Program-made: the position numbers and the translations under genes
DNA from: CANDYO01 sp049653745
GTDB taxonomy: Bacteria > Pseudomonadota > Alphaproteobacteria > Rickettsiales > CANDYO01
Direction: 5' to 3'
Length of the DNA stretch: 38,057 bases
Assembly: GCA_049653745.1 (NCBI GenBank)
Contig: JBASGW010000078.1
Span: forward strand, 1 to 38,057
Notes under the pieces: generated by a model
Databases searched by the model: none
Told to the model about the DNA's origin: nothing
Seen by the model: only the letters and a program-made list of their open reading frames with translations
In this document: in pieces, positions 7,347 through 15,469 of the stretch
How the letters are laid out: each line of letters begins with the position of its first letter
Numbering within the stretch: position 1 is the first letter of the stretch

Positions 7347-8123
7347 TTATACTTTCCTCTCTACCATCATTTGTTTAATTTCGCCAATGGCCTTTGCTGG
7401 GTTTAATCCCTTAGGGCAAGCTTTAGCGCAATTCATAATAGTATGGCAGCGATATAATTTAAAAGCATCTTCTAATTGATCTAAGCGCTCTCCCTTTGCC
7501 TCATCTCTGCTATCTTGCAGCCAACGATTAGCCTGCAATAGCACAGCTGGACCTAAATATTTATCACCATTCCACCAATAGCTAGGGCAGCTAGTGGTGC
7601 AGCATGCACATAAAATACATTCATATAATCCATCTAATTTTTCTCTATCTTCAGGTGATTGTAACCTTTCAGCTGTTGGCGCAGGAGAAGTGGTTTTCAT
7701 CCATGGCTCAATAGAAGCATATTGCGCATAAAAATGGTTCATATCAGCCACTAAATCTTTAACCACTTGCATATGAGGAAGAGGATAGATATTTACTTCT
7801 CCCTTAATATCACAAATATCCTTAGTACAAGCCAAAGTGTTAGTGCCATCAATATTCATAGCGCAGCTTCCACAAATTCCTTCTCTACAAGAGCGACGAA
7901 AAGTTAAAGTAGAATCTATTTCATCTTTTATTTTAATTAGAGCATCCAACACCATTGAGCAATTTTCTAAATCCACTTCATAACTATCAATACTTGGGTT
8001 ATTACCATCCTCAGGATTAAAGCGATACACATTAAATATTTTAGTGTTTTTTGCTTCTTTTAGCAATTTATGAGACTTTCCTTTAGTAACCTTAGAGTTT
8101 GGTGGCAATCTAAATTCAACCAT
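7347..8123 (-). CDS. sdhB: Succinate dehydrogenase iron-sulfur subunit
   Basis: Iron-sulfur subunit of complex II, passing electrons from SdhA flavin to the membrane quinone site. The start at 8123 gives 258 residues beginning MVEF. AGAGGG lies 9 nt upstream inside the end of sdhA, and an in-frame ATG at 8165 further inside sdhA is unlikely. The [2Fe-2S] ligands are C79, C84, C87 and C99 (CREGICGSC...C). The ferredoxin-like domain has C169-x2-C172-x2-C175-x3-CP and C226, C232, C236 (CHTIMNCAKACPKG), which bind the [4Fe-4S] and [3Fe-4S] clusters. It is last in sdhCDAB, one base after the sdhA stop, so it is translationally coupled. Confidence 0.97.
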   Translation of the reverse strand: MVEFRLPPNSKVTKGKSHKLLKEAKNTKIFNVYRFNPEDGNNPSIDSYEVDLENCSMVLDALIKIKDEIDSTLTFRRSCREGICGSCAMNIDGTNTLACTKDICDIKGEVNIYPLPHMQVVKDLVADMNHFYAQYASIEPWMKTTSPAPTAERLQSPEDREKLDGLYECILCACCTTSCPSYWWNGDKYLGPAVLLQANRWLQDSRDEAKGERLDQLEDAFKLYRCHTIMNCAKACPKGLNPAKAIGEIKQMMVERKV

Positions 8124-8124
8124 T

Positions 8125-9921
8125 TTAATATACCCTCTTCTTAGGTGGAACCACTTCAACTTCATCAGTCAAAGTATATTGATGCACTGGGCGATAATCT
8201 ATTTTCACTTCACCCTTTTCATTTATCCAATAAATACTATGTTTCATCCAATTTTTATCATCTCTATCACCATAATCTTCTCGTGCATGCGCCCCTCTGC
8301 TTTCTTTTCGGTTATGAGCTCCGTGCATAGTGACCACTGCTTGAGAAAGCAAATTTTCAAGCTCTAAAGCTTCAACTAAATCGCTATTCCACACCATTCC
8401 TTTATCGGTAATTCCTATGTCTTGATAGCTTGCAAAAACCTTATCAATTAATTCAACACCTTCAGCTAAGCTTTCTTCTGTTCTAAACACCGCAGCATGG
8501 TTTTGCATAACTCTTTGCATATTATCACGTATATGAGCAGTTGATAGAGGTCCTTTTGAAAAACGCACTTTATCAAGCCTTGCTATTGCCAATTCTCCAG
8601 CATCACTAGAAAGCTGTTCATGAGGAGCACCTGGTTTAATAACTTCCAAAGCCCTAATTGCTGCAGCCCTGCCAAACACTATTAAATCTAATAGTGAATT
8701 AGAACCCAAACGATTGGCTCCATGCACAGAAACACATGCCCCCTCACCAATTGCCATTAATCCTGGAACCACAGAATCTGGATTACCATTTTTAATAGTA
8801 ACCACCTCGCCATGATAATTAGTTGGAACCCCACCCATATTATAATGCACTGTTGGCAACACTGGGATTGGCTCTTTATTAACATCCACTCCAGCAAATA
8901 TTTTTGCAGTTTCTGATATTCCAGGTAATCTACTATGGATTATTTCAGGGTCTAAATGATTTAAGTGTAAATGGATATGATCTTTCTTTGGCCCACAGCC
9001 TCTACCTTCACGAATTTCAATGGTCATTGCTCTAGAAACCACATCACGTGAGGCTAAATCTTTAGCTGATGGAGCATAACGCTCCATAAAACGCTCACCA
9101 TTAGCATTAACTAAATAACCTCCCTCTCCTCTGCAGCCTTCAGTAATAAGACAGCCAGCTCCATAAATACCTGTTGGATGAAATTGAACAAACTCCATGT
9201 CTTCCACTGGTAAATTTGCCCTTAATGCCATAGCATTTCCATCGCCAGTGCAGGTATGCGCAGAAGTACAAGAAAAATAAGTTCTACCATAACCACCAGT
9301 TGCCAACACCACTGTGTGAGCCCTGAAGCGGTGGATAGTGCCGTCATCTAAATTCCAGGCCATAACCCCTTTGCAAGCACCTTCACTATCCATAATTAAA
9401 TCTAAAGCTATATATTCAATAAAGAAATTTGCTTTATGTTTTAATGCTTGTTGATATAAAGTATGCAATATGGCATGACCGGTTCTATCAGCTGCAGCAC
9501 AAGTGCGTTGAGCTGCTTTTCCTTCACCATAATGGGTAGTCATACCACCAAATGGACGTTGATAAATTTTTCCGTCTATAGTGCGCGAAAATGGCACTCC
9601 ATAATGCTCTAGCTCTATAACTGCTTGAGCAGCATTTTTACACATATATTCAATAGCATCTTGATCTCCCAACCAGTCTGAACCTTTAATGGTGTCATAC
9701 ATATGCCAACGCCAGTCATCTTCTCCCATATTTCCAAGGGCTGCACTCATGCCACCTTGAGCTGCCACAGTATGGCTACGAGTTGGAAACACCTTGGTGA
9801 TGCAAGCTGTATTTAAACCTTTTTCAGCCATTCCGAAGGCTGCTCTAAGCCCTGCTCCACCGGCCCCAACCACTACTGCGTCATAAAAATGATCAATAAT
9901 TTTATAACCCTTAGCTAACAT
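8125..9921 (-). CDS. sdhA: Succinate dehydrogenase flavoprotein subunit
   Basis: 598 residues, standard for SdhA. It oxidises succinate to fumarate in the TCA cycle on the cytoplasmic face of the membrane. The N-terminal Rossmann motif is GAGGAG at residues 19-24. His50 in RSHTVAAQGG is the covalent FAD attachment site. HPTGIYGAG and the later RGEGG and HGANRLGSNSLLD segments belong to the FAD/substrate domain. The C-terminal part holds SRGAHAREDY, typical of the family. It is the third gene of sdhCDAB, 17 bp after sdhD. Confidence 0.98.
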   Translation of the reverse strand: MLAKGYKIIDHFYDAVVVGAGGAGLRAAFGMAEKGLNTACITKVFPTRSHTVAAQGGMSAALGNMGEDDWRWHMYDTIKGSDWLGDQDAIEYMCKNAAQAVIELEHYGVPFSRTIDGKIYQRPFGGMTTHYGEGKAAQRTCAAADRTGHAILHTLYQQALKHKANFFIEYIALDLIMDSEGACKGVMAWNLDDGTIHRFRAHTVVLATGGYGRTYFSCTSAHTCTGDGNAMALRANLPVEDMEFVQFHPTGIYGAGCLITEGCRGEGGYLVNANGERFMERYAPSAKDLASRDVVSRAMTIEIREGRGCGPKKDHIHLHLNHLDPEIIHSRLPGISETAKIFAGVDVNKEPIPVLPTVHYNMGGVPTNYHGEVVTIKNGNPDSVVPGLMAIGEGACVSVHGANRLGSNSLLDLIVFGRAAAIRALEVIKPGAPHEQLSSDAGELAIARLDKVRFSKGPLSTAHIRDNMQRVMQNHAAVFRTEESLAEGVELIDKVFASYQDIGITDKGMVWNSDLVEALELENLLSQAVVTMHGAHNRKESRGAHAREDYGDRDDKNWMKHSIYWINEKGEVKIDYRPVHQYTLTDEVEVVPPKKRVY

Positions 9922-9938
9922 GAACTCTTCCTTAAACT

Positions 9939-10343
9939 TTAATTAAACATAAATGTTGATAGATGAAATACTAACAGTGCACAAATTCCTGCAATTGCGG
10001 TAGTTAAACTAAAAATTTTAATAAAGATAATTAAACTTACCTTAATGCTATTGCAATGCACATAATCTTCAATAATTTCTTTCATTCCAATGCAGCCATG
10101 ATAAATTCCTACACCAATAAAAAGGGCTAAAAACATTGTTGGAAATGGAGAGGTAAAAACTGACTCCACTTTATCTAGATCTCTAAACTCTATAACCTCT
10201 AGTAAAAAATAAACAAACCAAAGAACTAAAGGAATTAAAGCAACGGCAGATACTCTTTGCACCCACCATGTTGATGTGCCATTACCTGCCGCTCCCAATC
10301 CTTTTGCTTTAGCTAATTCTGAATGTAAACTATCCTTTTCCAT
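9939..10343 (-). CDS. sdhD: Succinate dehydrogenase membrane anchor subunit
   Basis: 134-residue anchor subunit of complex II with three predicted membrane helices (about residues 31-49, 67-85 and 104-130). HGCIGMKEIIEDYVH in the middle holds the conserved histidines and the Asp-Tyr pair that form the heme b and ubiquinone environment. Position confirms identity: one base after the sdhC stop and just before sdhA. Confidence 0.93.
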   Translation of the reverse strand: MEKDSLHSELAKAKGLGAAGNGTSTWWVQRVSAVALIPLVLWFVYFLLEVIEFRDLDKVESVFTSPFPTMFLALFIGVGIYHGCIGMKEIIEDYVHCNSIKVSLIIFIKIFSLTTAIAGICALLVFHLSTFMFN

Positions 10344-10344
10344 A

Positions 10345-10827
10345 TTATTTATCTTCTTCTATTATAATTATTTCTTGAGTTGAATCATTATTTTTAGTAA
10401 CAACTAATCCGCACATAGTAAAAGTTAAGATAATAGCTAAAAATATAACTAACTTGCCAGTAAAATATGTGGTTTTTAAATCAAAACCTTTACCTATATC
10501 CCAAAATAAATGCCTTATACCATTTAATAAATGATAAAAAATAGAAAAAACCCACGCAAGTAACATTAATCTAAATAAAACAAAGAGAGTGATACATTCA
10601 TTTAAATAAATATTGATCTCTTCAATTACATTGGGGAAATACACAAAAGTAAATATTGCCCAAGCAAGAAGCATCAGACCACAATATAGATATGCACCAG
10701 TCATTCTATGTAATATAGATAAACCAGACGTTAACTGCAGCTTATAAATGGATAAATGTGGAGAAAGAGGGCGATTTGCATGAAGAGTTTGCGTATCAAT
10801 TAAATTAGGTTTTTCGTCTAGGTTCAT
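10345..10827 (-). CDS. sdhC: Succinate dehydrogenase cytochrome b556 subunit
   Basis: 160 residues with an N-terminal RPLSPHLSIYKL, SILHRMTGAYLY at the first membrane helix and HLLNGIRHLFWDIGKG before the third, all SdhC signatures. The histidine of the last motif is the likely heme b ligand. Three membrane helices are visible. It is the first gene of sdhCDAB. The 26-residue hydrophilic N-terminal extension and the acidic tail EIIIIEEDK are slightly unusual. The 143-bp gap upstream to dnaN should hold the operon promoter. A small hairpin (CCTCT...AGAGG, about 10888-10903) sits there. Confidence 0.95.
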   Translation of the reverse strand: MNLDEKPNLIDTQTLHANRPLSPHLSIYKLQLTSGLSILHRMTGAYLYCGLMLLAWAIFTFVYFPNVIEEINIYLNECITLFVLFRLMLLAWVFSIFYHLLNGIRHLFWDIGKGFDLKTTYFTGKLVIFLAIILTFTMCGLVVTKNNDSTQEIIIIEEDK

Positions 10828-10970
10828 AAATAGAAATCCACTTCAGCATTATTAATTAAGCTATAAAATTTAACTTAAATAACCCTCTCTGTAAAGAGGT
10901 GATTCAACTGATGAGAATAATGAAAAACAAAAAATATAAGCATTAGCAAAAATAATATTTCAAGAATTCT

Positions 10971-12092
10971 CTATCCACGCATTGGCATAATCACAAAATC
11001 GGCATCTTTATCTTTGTTAGATTGAACTAAAGCTGCAGAGAATGGATCACTTAGCCTAAACTCAACTTCTTCGCTATTGCTGATAGAAGCCATAATATCT
11101 AGAAGATATTTAGCATTAAAGGAAATTTCAAAATTGCTGATATTAGAGGTTATTTCTAATTTTTCACTACCTAAACTTTGATTTCCACCACCTGATTGCA
11201 ATTCAAGCTGAGATTCTTTAATTATTAACTTAATTGCTTGAGATTTTTCCACCATAATAGTGGACACTCTATCCACTGCCCTAGACATATCCACACTAGA
11301 GAGATTAAAAAATAGATTATTATTGTAAGGAATTAGGCTTAAATAATCTGGAAAATCTGCATCTATAAGCTTACTAATAATAATAGTATCACCAATAGTT
11401 AGCTTTATCTTTACTGGAGAAACTTCAAAAGTGATATTTTCTTCTGCAGAATCTACTAAAATTTTTAGAATTTCAAAAACTGCTTTTCTAGGAATAATAA
11501 TTGCCGGCATATTAGCAGAATCTTCTGGAAGAGATATCTTCACACTTGATAATCTATGTCCATCAGTAGCTGTGGCCCTTAATTCATTATTTTCAGGTAT
11601 AGCATGGAAATAAATACCATTTAAGTGATATCTCCCATCTTCTTGAGATATAGTGTTTCGATTTTTCTCAATTATTTTTTGCAACTGAACACAAGGCATA
11701 ACAAACTTACAATCAAAAGTTCCCAAGTCAATCTTAGGAAATTCTTCAGCATTTAAAAATGACAGATGAAACACCGAATAACCAGATGAAATCTCCACTA
11801 CAGAAGATTGGTTGGGATCTATTTTTATATTAATATTTTCATCAGAAAATTTACGAACAATTTCATATAATGTGTGAGCTGGTAAAGTTATTGCACCTTC
11901 AGCTTCAATTTCAGCAAAAATTGTTTCAGTTATTGATAAACTATTATCAGTGGCAGTTATAATTAATTTATTATTATCGGCTACTAATTTTAAATGCGAT
12001 GAAATAGTAGTAACATTTTTACGCTCAACTACAGACTGAACATGAGATAAAGCTTTAACAAAAATACTACGCTGCACTGTGATTTCAAACAT
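10971..12092 (-). CDS. dnaN: DNA polymerase III beta sliding clamp
   Basis: 373 residues with the threefold DNA-clamp layout of the replicative beta clamp that tethers polymerase III to DNA. Recognisable parts are the N-terminal FEITVQRSIFVKALSHVQSVVERK, the central ATDGHRLSSVKI (the most conserved beta-clamp motif) and the C-terminal end FVIMPMRG that forms the partner-binding pocket. It lies 35 bp after dnaA in the same direction, the ancestral bacterial arrangement. Confidence 0.97.
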   Translation of the reverse strand: MFEITVQRSIFVKALSHVQSVVERKNVTTISSHLKLVADNNKLIITATDNSLSITETIFAEIEAEGAITLPAHTLYEIVRKFSDENINIKIDPNQSSVVEISSGYSVFHLSFLNAEEFPKIDLGTFDCKFVMPCVQLQKIIEKNRNTISQEDGRYHLNGIYFHAIPENNELRATATDGHRLSSVKISLPEDSANMPAIIIPRKAVFEILKILVDSAEENITFEVSPVKIKLTIGDTIIISKLIDADFPDYLSLIPYNNNLFFNLSSVDMSRAVDRVSTIMVEKSQAIKLIIKESQLELQSGGGNQSLGSEKLEITSNISNFEISFNAKYLLDIMASISNSEEVEFRLSDPFSAALVQSNKDKDADFVIMPMRG

Positions 12093-12127
12093 TAGGACCC
12101 TCTTTAAATAACAACTAAATTGCTAAC

Positions 12128-13543
12128 TTATGTTTGCAATATTTTTGATAATATATGTAAATCTTCGCTTATTTCAGCATCTGATTGTTTTAATTTTTCA
12201 ATTGTTTTTAGCGCATGCATCACCGTGGTATGGTCTTTTCCACCAAACTTACGACCTATTTCTACAAAGCTTTTACTAGTAAAACTTTTAGCTAAATACA
12301 TTGCCACCTGTCTTGGCCTTGCTATAGAACGCATTCTCTTTTCTGAAGACATGTCACTTATTTTAATATTATAATGTTCAGCAACTTTTCTCTGAATTTC
12401 ATCAATAGTTATAACTTTTTCGCTTGCTCTCAATAAGTCACGCAAAATTTCACAAGTATTTTCTAAAGTAATTTCTCTACCAACCAATTTAGATAGCGCA
12501 ACAACCTTGTTTAAGGCCCCTTCAAGCTCTCTAACATTAGAAGTGATTTTACTTGCTAAAAATTCTACTACTGCTTTTGGTACCTGCACATCCATTTGTT
12601 CAATTTTTGATAACAAAATACCCAGCCTCAATTCATAATTAGTGCTATGAATATCGGCAACTAATCCCCAACCTAGCCTTGATTTTATTCTCTCTTCCAT
12701 ACCATCTAAATCTGAAGGAGAACGATCACATGAAATTACAATCTGACAATTATTGTCAATTAATGCATTGAAGGTGTGAAAAAATTCTTCTTGAGTACTT
12801 TCTTTCCCACAAATAAACTGCACATCATCAATCATCAACACATCAACTGAACGAAAATGCTCTTTAAAAGACATAATTTCTTTATTACGTAATGCACGGA
12901 TGAATTGATACATAAATTTCTCAGCAGAAATATACATCACCTTGCGCTTATTATTATTTTCATAAATATGCCAAGCTATTGCATGCATTAAATGGGTTTT
13001 TCCTAACCCCACTCCACCATATAAAAATAAAGGATTGTTTTTGTCTTGACTAGCATTTGATTCAGCCACAGATCTTGCGGCAGCATATGCAAATTCATTA
13101 GGAACACCCACCACAAAATTTTTAAAGGTGAATCTTCTATCTAATACAGAAGCTAAATCATAATTTAGGTAAAAATTACTAGTACCTGCTACTATTTTTT
13201 CTTCATAAATGTTCAAATTAGTAGAAGATGAATTTGCTTTACTAACAATATTGGAACTTCTTTTAGCTATACGAATTTCAACATCAACAGCATTAGAATC
13301 TAAACTTATCCATGCATTTCTAATATTATTTAAGTAATGGGTTACAATCCATTCACGAATAAATTTAGTTGGTGCCAATAATATTACTGTTCTTTCTTGA
13401 ACAGAGATGAAATTAAGTTTTGATAGCCAGCTTGCAAAAGTTGCTTCACCATATTCACTCTTAAGCTTGTTCTGAACTTTCTGCCATACTTCAAGCTCTA
13501 GCAAATTAGAATGATCTGCATCATGTTGCGCAATGATATTCAT
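12128..13543 (-). CDS. dnaA: Chromosomal replication initiator protein DnaA
   Basis: 471 residues with all four DnaA domains. An N-terminal helicase/DiaA-interaction domain (1-85) is followed by a Ser/Asn-rich linker. The AAA+ ATPase has Walker A GGVGLGKT at 176-183, Walker B VLMIDDVQF near 240 and a sensor/arginine-finger region. The C-terminal DNA-binding domain has the signature DHTTVMHALKTIEKL near 437-451. Its start overlaps the end of an upstream rhodanese-domain gene by 4 bp, so the two are translationally coupled. I found no cluster of TTATCCACA-type boxes beside it, so the origin is probably elsewhere. Confidence 0.98.
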   Translation of the reverse strand: MNIIAQHDADHSNLLELEVWQKVQNKLKSEYGEATFASWLSKLNFISVQERTVILLAPTKFIREWIVTHYLNNIRNAWISLDSNAVDVEIRIAKRSSNIVSKANSSSTNLNIYEEKIVAGTSNFYLNYDLASVLDRRFTFKNFVVGVPNEFAYAAARSVAESNASQDKNNPLFLYGGVGLGKTHLMHAIAWHIYENNNKRKVMYISAEKFMYQFIRALRNKEIMSFKEHFRSVDVLMIDDVQFICGKESTQEEFFHTFNALIDNNCQIVISCDRSPSDLDGMEERIKSRLGWGLVADIHSTNYELRLGILLSKIEQMDVQVPKAVVEFLASKITSNVRELEGALNKVVALSKLVGREITLENTCEILRDLLRASEKVITIDEIQRKVAEHYNIKISDMSSEKRMRSIARPRQVAMYLAKSFTSKSFVEIGRKFGGKDHTTVMHALKTIEKLKQSDAEISEDLHILSKILQT

Positions 13544-13980
13544 AGATATATCCTTGGCAATTTATTATTAATCCAACCATTAAATTCCTGCGATAACAGA
13601 TTGCTATTAGCCATATTTCCTTCAAAACCATCTTCTATATTATAACAATTTTTATAGCCATTTTCTTGGGCTTCTAGCAATGCTTTCAACGAACGTCCAC
13701 CCGCTTTACAAATAAAAAATAATTTCACTTCTTTATCTGGAAAATTATCTTCTAACTCATTAATAAAATTTTCATTTTTATAAAAAATAGGATTATAAAA
13801 AAACAAAGTAATTAATTTTACACTCTTACTAATTGAACTTAAGTCAGCAATTCCCACCTCTTTCCATTCTTCAGGAGTTCTAACATCAACCAAAAATGCT
13901 TTAGGATCATCTTTTAATATTTCCCATAATTTCAGTGAAGAAATACTATTGACGCATGGTTGTTCAGCTTCATTTTTCAT
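13540..13980 (-). CDS. Rhodanese-like domain protein
   Basis: 146 residues forming one rhodanese domain: FLVDVRTPEEW near residues 29-39 and the active-site loop CKAGGRS with Cys91, the residue that would carry a persulfide. Sulfurtransferase or sulfur-carrier chemistry is typical of the fold, but the partner is unknown. Its stop overlaps the dnaA start (4 bp), so this protein is the leader gene of rhodanese-dnaA-dnaN. An insertion around residues 55-72 (aromatic-rich) separates the two halves of the fold, as in other single-domain rhodaneses. Confidence 0.88.
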   Translation of the reverse strand: MKNEAEQPCVNSISSLKLWEILKDDPKAFLVDVRTPEEWKEVGIADLSSISKSVKLITLFFYNPIFYKNENFINELEDNFPDKEVKLFFICKAGGRSLKALLEAQENGYKNCYNIEDGFEGNMANSNLLSQEFNGWINNKLPRIYL

Positions 13981-14277
13981 ATATTTAAGTGTTATGATTC
14001 ATTCCAGATTTTGTTATTATTGATCTTGTTTGAATGATAGTAAACTCATTTATTTATATTTTCTTTAAATAATTTTATTGACAATCTCGTAAGCTAAGGC
14101 AATTCCTAAAATAAAATATTTAATAAAAAAATTAGCTCTAGTGGCAACTAATTTATTGAACTAAAATTAAAAAATTCTATATAAAAAATCATTAACACCC
14201 ACACAGTAAATTAATATTATTTAATGTTAGATTTAGGTATTTATATCAATATATAGGGAAAAAACCGCAATAAAAAA

Positions 14278-14323
14278 CCGGGTTGCATAAGTTAAAGGAG
14301 TAAAAAACATTAATGCAAACCGG
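14278..14323. repeat. Inverted repeat CCGGGTTGCAT / ATGCAAACCGG
   Basis: Two 11-nt arms matching at 10 of 11 positions, separated by 24 nt containing AAAGGAG. The GC-rich tips (CCGG) stand out in this AT-rich intergenic DNA. It could be a transposon remnant end pair, a structured RNA or an operator. Confidence 0.45.
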
Positions 14324-14458
14324 CATAAGCAGAATATATAAATATTTATTAACTATGTCAATTGATATTTTTAAGTTTATTAAACATAGTTGATTTTTGG
14401 TAATATCTAAGTTATATAGCAACTTAACTTAAAAAGCAGCTTAAAACCTAAGATCCTC

Positions 14459-14700
14459 CTAAGAGGATTTAAGCAAAATATCTACAATATTATCAAGATA
14501 TTTTTGCTTTATAAAATAAGGATTAACATGCTTTGGTATTAATTTTCTAATTTTAACATTAATATTTTCAATCTCACCCTTCTACCAAATAGAGACTGAA
14601 TTATAAAAATAAATTTAATGCTCGATTGTCGGTTAAAGATGATTGCTTTAAATTCTTCTAAAGAGATTCTAGTATATTTTTCATTTGCAATATGTGCACC
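14459..14700 (-). pseudogene. Decayed reading frame, family unknown
   Basis: On the minus strand, 14700-14539 reads as a protein-like frame (ANEKYTRISLEEFKAIIFNR and on). 14581-14459 reads in another frame (KGEIENINVKIRKLIPKHVN and on, ending DILLKSS then TAG). Neither has a start codon with a ribosome site. One frame change near 14580 would join them into a C-terminal fragment of about 80 residues. A stop (TAA) precedes the first part at 14701-14703. The family is not recognised. It could be the lost C terminus of the ankyrin gene or of another vanished gene. Confidence 0.35.
14471..14510. repeat. Imperfect hairpin
   Basis: AAGCAAAATATCT and AGATATTTTTGCTT pair over 13 bp with one bulged base and a 12-nt loop. 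It is preceded by a short hairpin ATCCTC-CTAA-GAGGAT at 14453-14468. It lies inside the decayed frame 14459-14581, so it may be chance or a terminator remnant. Confidence 0.3.
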
Positions 14701-14766
14701 TTAAAGTTTGAACAGCCCCAAGTTATCACATATTGCCCCTTAACTCTTAAATCATTGTACTAAATT

Positions 14767-15141
14767 CTAGAGCTCCCCCTCGATAATAGGCAAAGCATCA
14801 CCCATAAAAAGAGATGCACCATCATCTTGATGTATTGGAGCATCCCCATGACTACCTACTTTATTGATATCAGCACCATGTGCTACTAACCATTCTAAAG
14901 CTGGTATATCTCCATTTAAGGCTGCAGAGTGGATAGGAACTTTCCCCAAATTATCTAGCTGATTGATATCAGATCCATGCGCCACTAACAGTTCTAAAAC
15001 TGGAATATCTCCCATTAAGGCCGCATAATGTATTGGAGATTCCCCCAAATTATCCATTTGATTGGCATTAACTCCATGATTCAGAAGCCACTGCACAGTC
15101 TGAAAATGAGATTTTTTTATCGCTTCAATTAAAGGGCTCAT
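14767..15141 (-). CDS. Small ankyrin-repeat protein
   Basis: 124 residues made almost wholly of ankyrin repeats, which bind other proteins. Residues 1-32 are a capping repeat; 33-65 and 66-98 are two full 33-residue repeats (GESPIHYAALMGDIPVLELL..., GKVPIHSAALNGDIPALEWL...). A further repeat begins GDAPIH at about 99 and then breaks into an unrelated acidic tail ending IIEGEL. The repeats are similar enough at DNA level to have arisen by tandem duplication. It starts at ATG 15141 with AGGA 9-10 nt upstream. The abrupt end of the last repeat suggests C-terminal truncation. Such proteins in intracellular bacteria are often host-directed, but no secretion signal is visible. Confidence 0.85.
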   Translation of the reverse strand: MSPLIEAIKKSHFQTVQWLLNHGVNANQMDNLGESPIHYAALMGDIPVLELLVAHGSDINQLDNLGKVPIHSAALNGDIPALEWLVAHGADINKVGSHGDAPIHQDDGASLFMGDALPIIEGEL

Positions 15142-15175
15142 GATTTTAATTCCTATATAATAAATAACAAAACCA

Positions 15176-15204
15176 GATATATCATTTAACTAACTAATAA
15201 TCAA
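15176..15204 (-). promoter_or_regulatory. Predicted promoter of the ankyrin gene
   Basis: Reading the minus strand, TTGATT (15204-15199) is followed after exactly 17 nt by TATATC (15181-15176), about 35 nt before the ATG. A perfect inverted repeat lies just upstream at 15222-15263. Confidence 0.4.
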
Positions 15205-15221
15205 CATATATATTAAATAAT

Positions 15222-15263
15222 TAACAATTGACACATGGATTAATTACTCAGTGTCAATTATTA
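15222..15263. repeat. Inverted repeat upstream of the ankyrin gene promoter
   Basis: AATTGACAC (15226-15234) and GTGTCAATT (15251-15259) are perfect 9-bp arms, extendable to 13 bp with one mismatch (a wobble pair in the minus-strand RNA). The centre is 16 nt. It sits about 18 bp upstream of the predicted -35 of the ankyrin gene and downstream of gshB. It is either a regulator-binding site or the terminator of the dapA-gshB operon. It overlaps the stop of the short open frame at 15254-15469. Confidence 0.5.
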
Positions 15264-15469
15264 GCAGATAAGATCTTAAATTTAGTTATCTTTGAAATAA
15301 AATATTTTTGTAGCTGCTCATCTAAAAATAAAGCTTTATTCTCAAAACACCCCTTACTTACATGAAATATGGGCTCTATAGCACATATACCCCAGCAAAT
15401 TGCTGAAATATTTTTTAAGTTCACTGAAAATATTGAATTTATGTCAAAGATTGCCGTTGAGATTATTCC
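15254..15469 (-). other. Open frame without ATG, in frame directly after the gshB stop
   Basis: Straight after the gshB TAA the same frame stays open for 71 codons to a TGA at 15254. The translation looks like protein (NLKNISAICWGICAIEPIF; ENKALFLDEQLQKYFISKI). The only usual start is a GTG at 15424, without a ribosome site, which would give 56 residues. It is best read as a remnant of a gene whose 5' end was lost, or a gshB readthrough tail. Chance openness of this length is uncommon but possible in AT-rich DNA. Confidence 0.3.

Larger units (their letters stand above)
13981..14766. other. Gene-poor AT-rich stretch upstream of the rhodanese-dnaA cluster
   Basis: 786 bp without an intact gene. 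The 13981-14100 end should contain the promoter for rhodanese-dnaA-dnaN; TTGTCA reading minus at 14084-14079 is a weak -35 candidate. 14278-14323 holds an inverted repeat, 14449-14510 two hairpins, and 14459-14700 a decayed minus-strand reading frame. I see no tRNA, origin boxes or insertion-sequence ends. Confidence 0.6.

Noticed and set aside
8145..8367. Short plus-strand frames inside sdhA
   Set aside because: They are antisense shadows of a strongly conserved gene, with no ribosome sites. The same applies to antisense frames in dnaN, gshB, dapA, pepA, parE and the pentapeptide gene.
13981..14766. Replication origin beside dnaA
   Set aside because: AT-rich, but I found no TTATCCACA-like box cluster on either strand.
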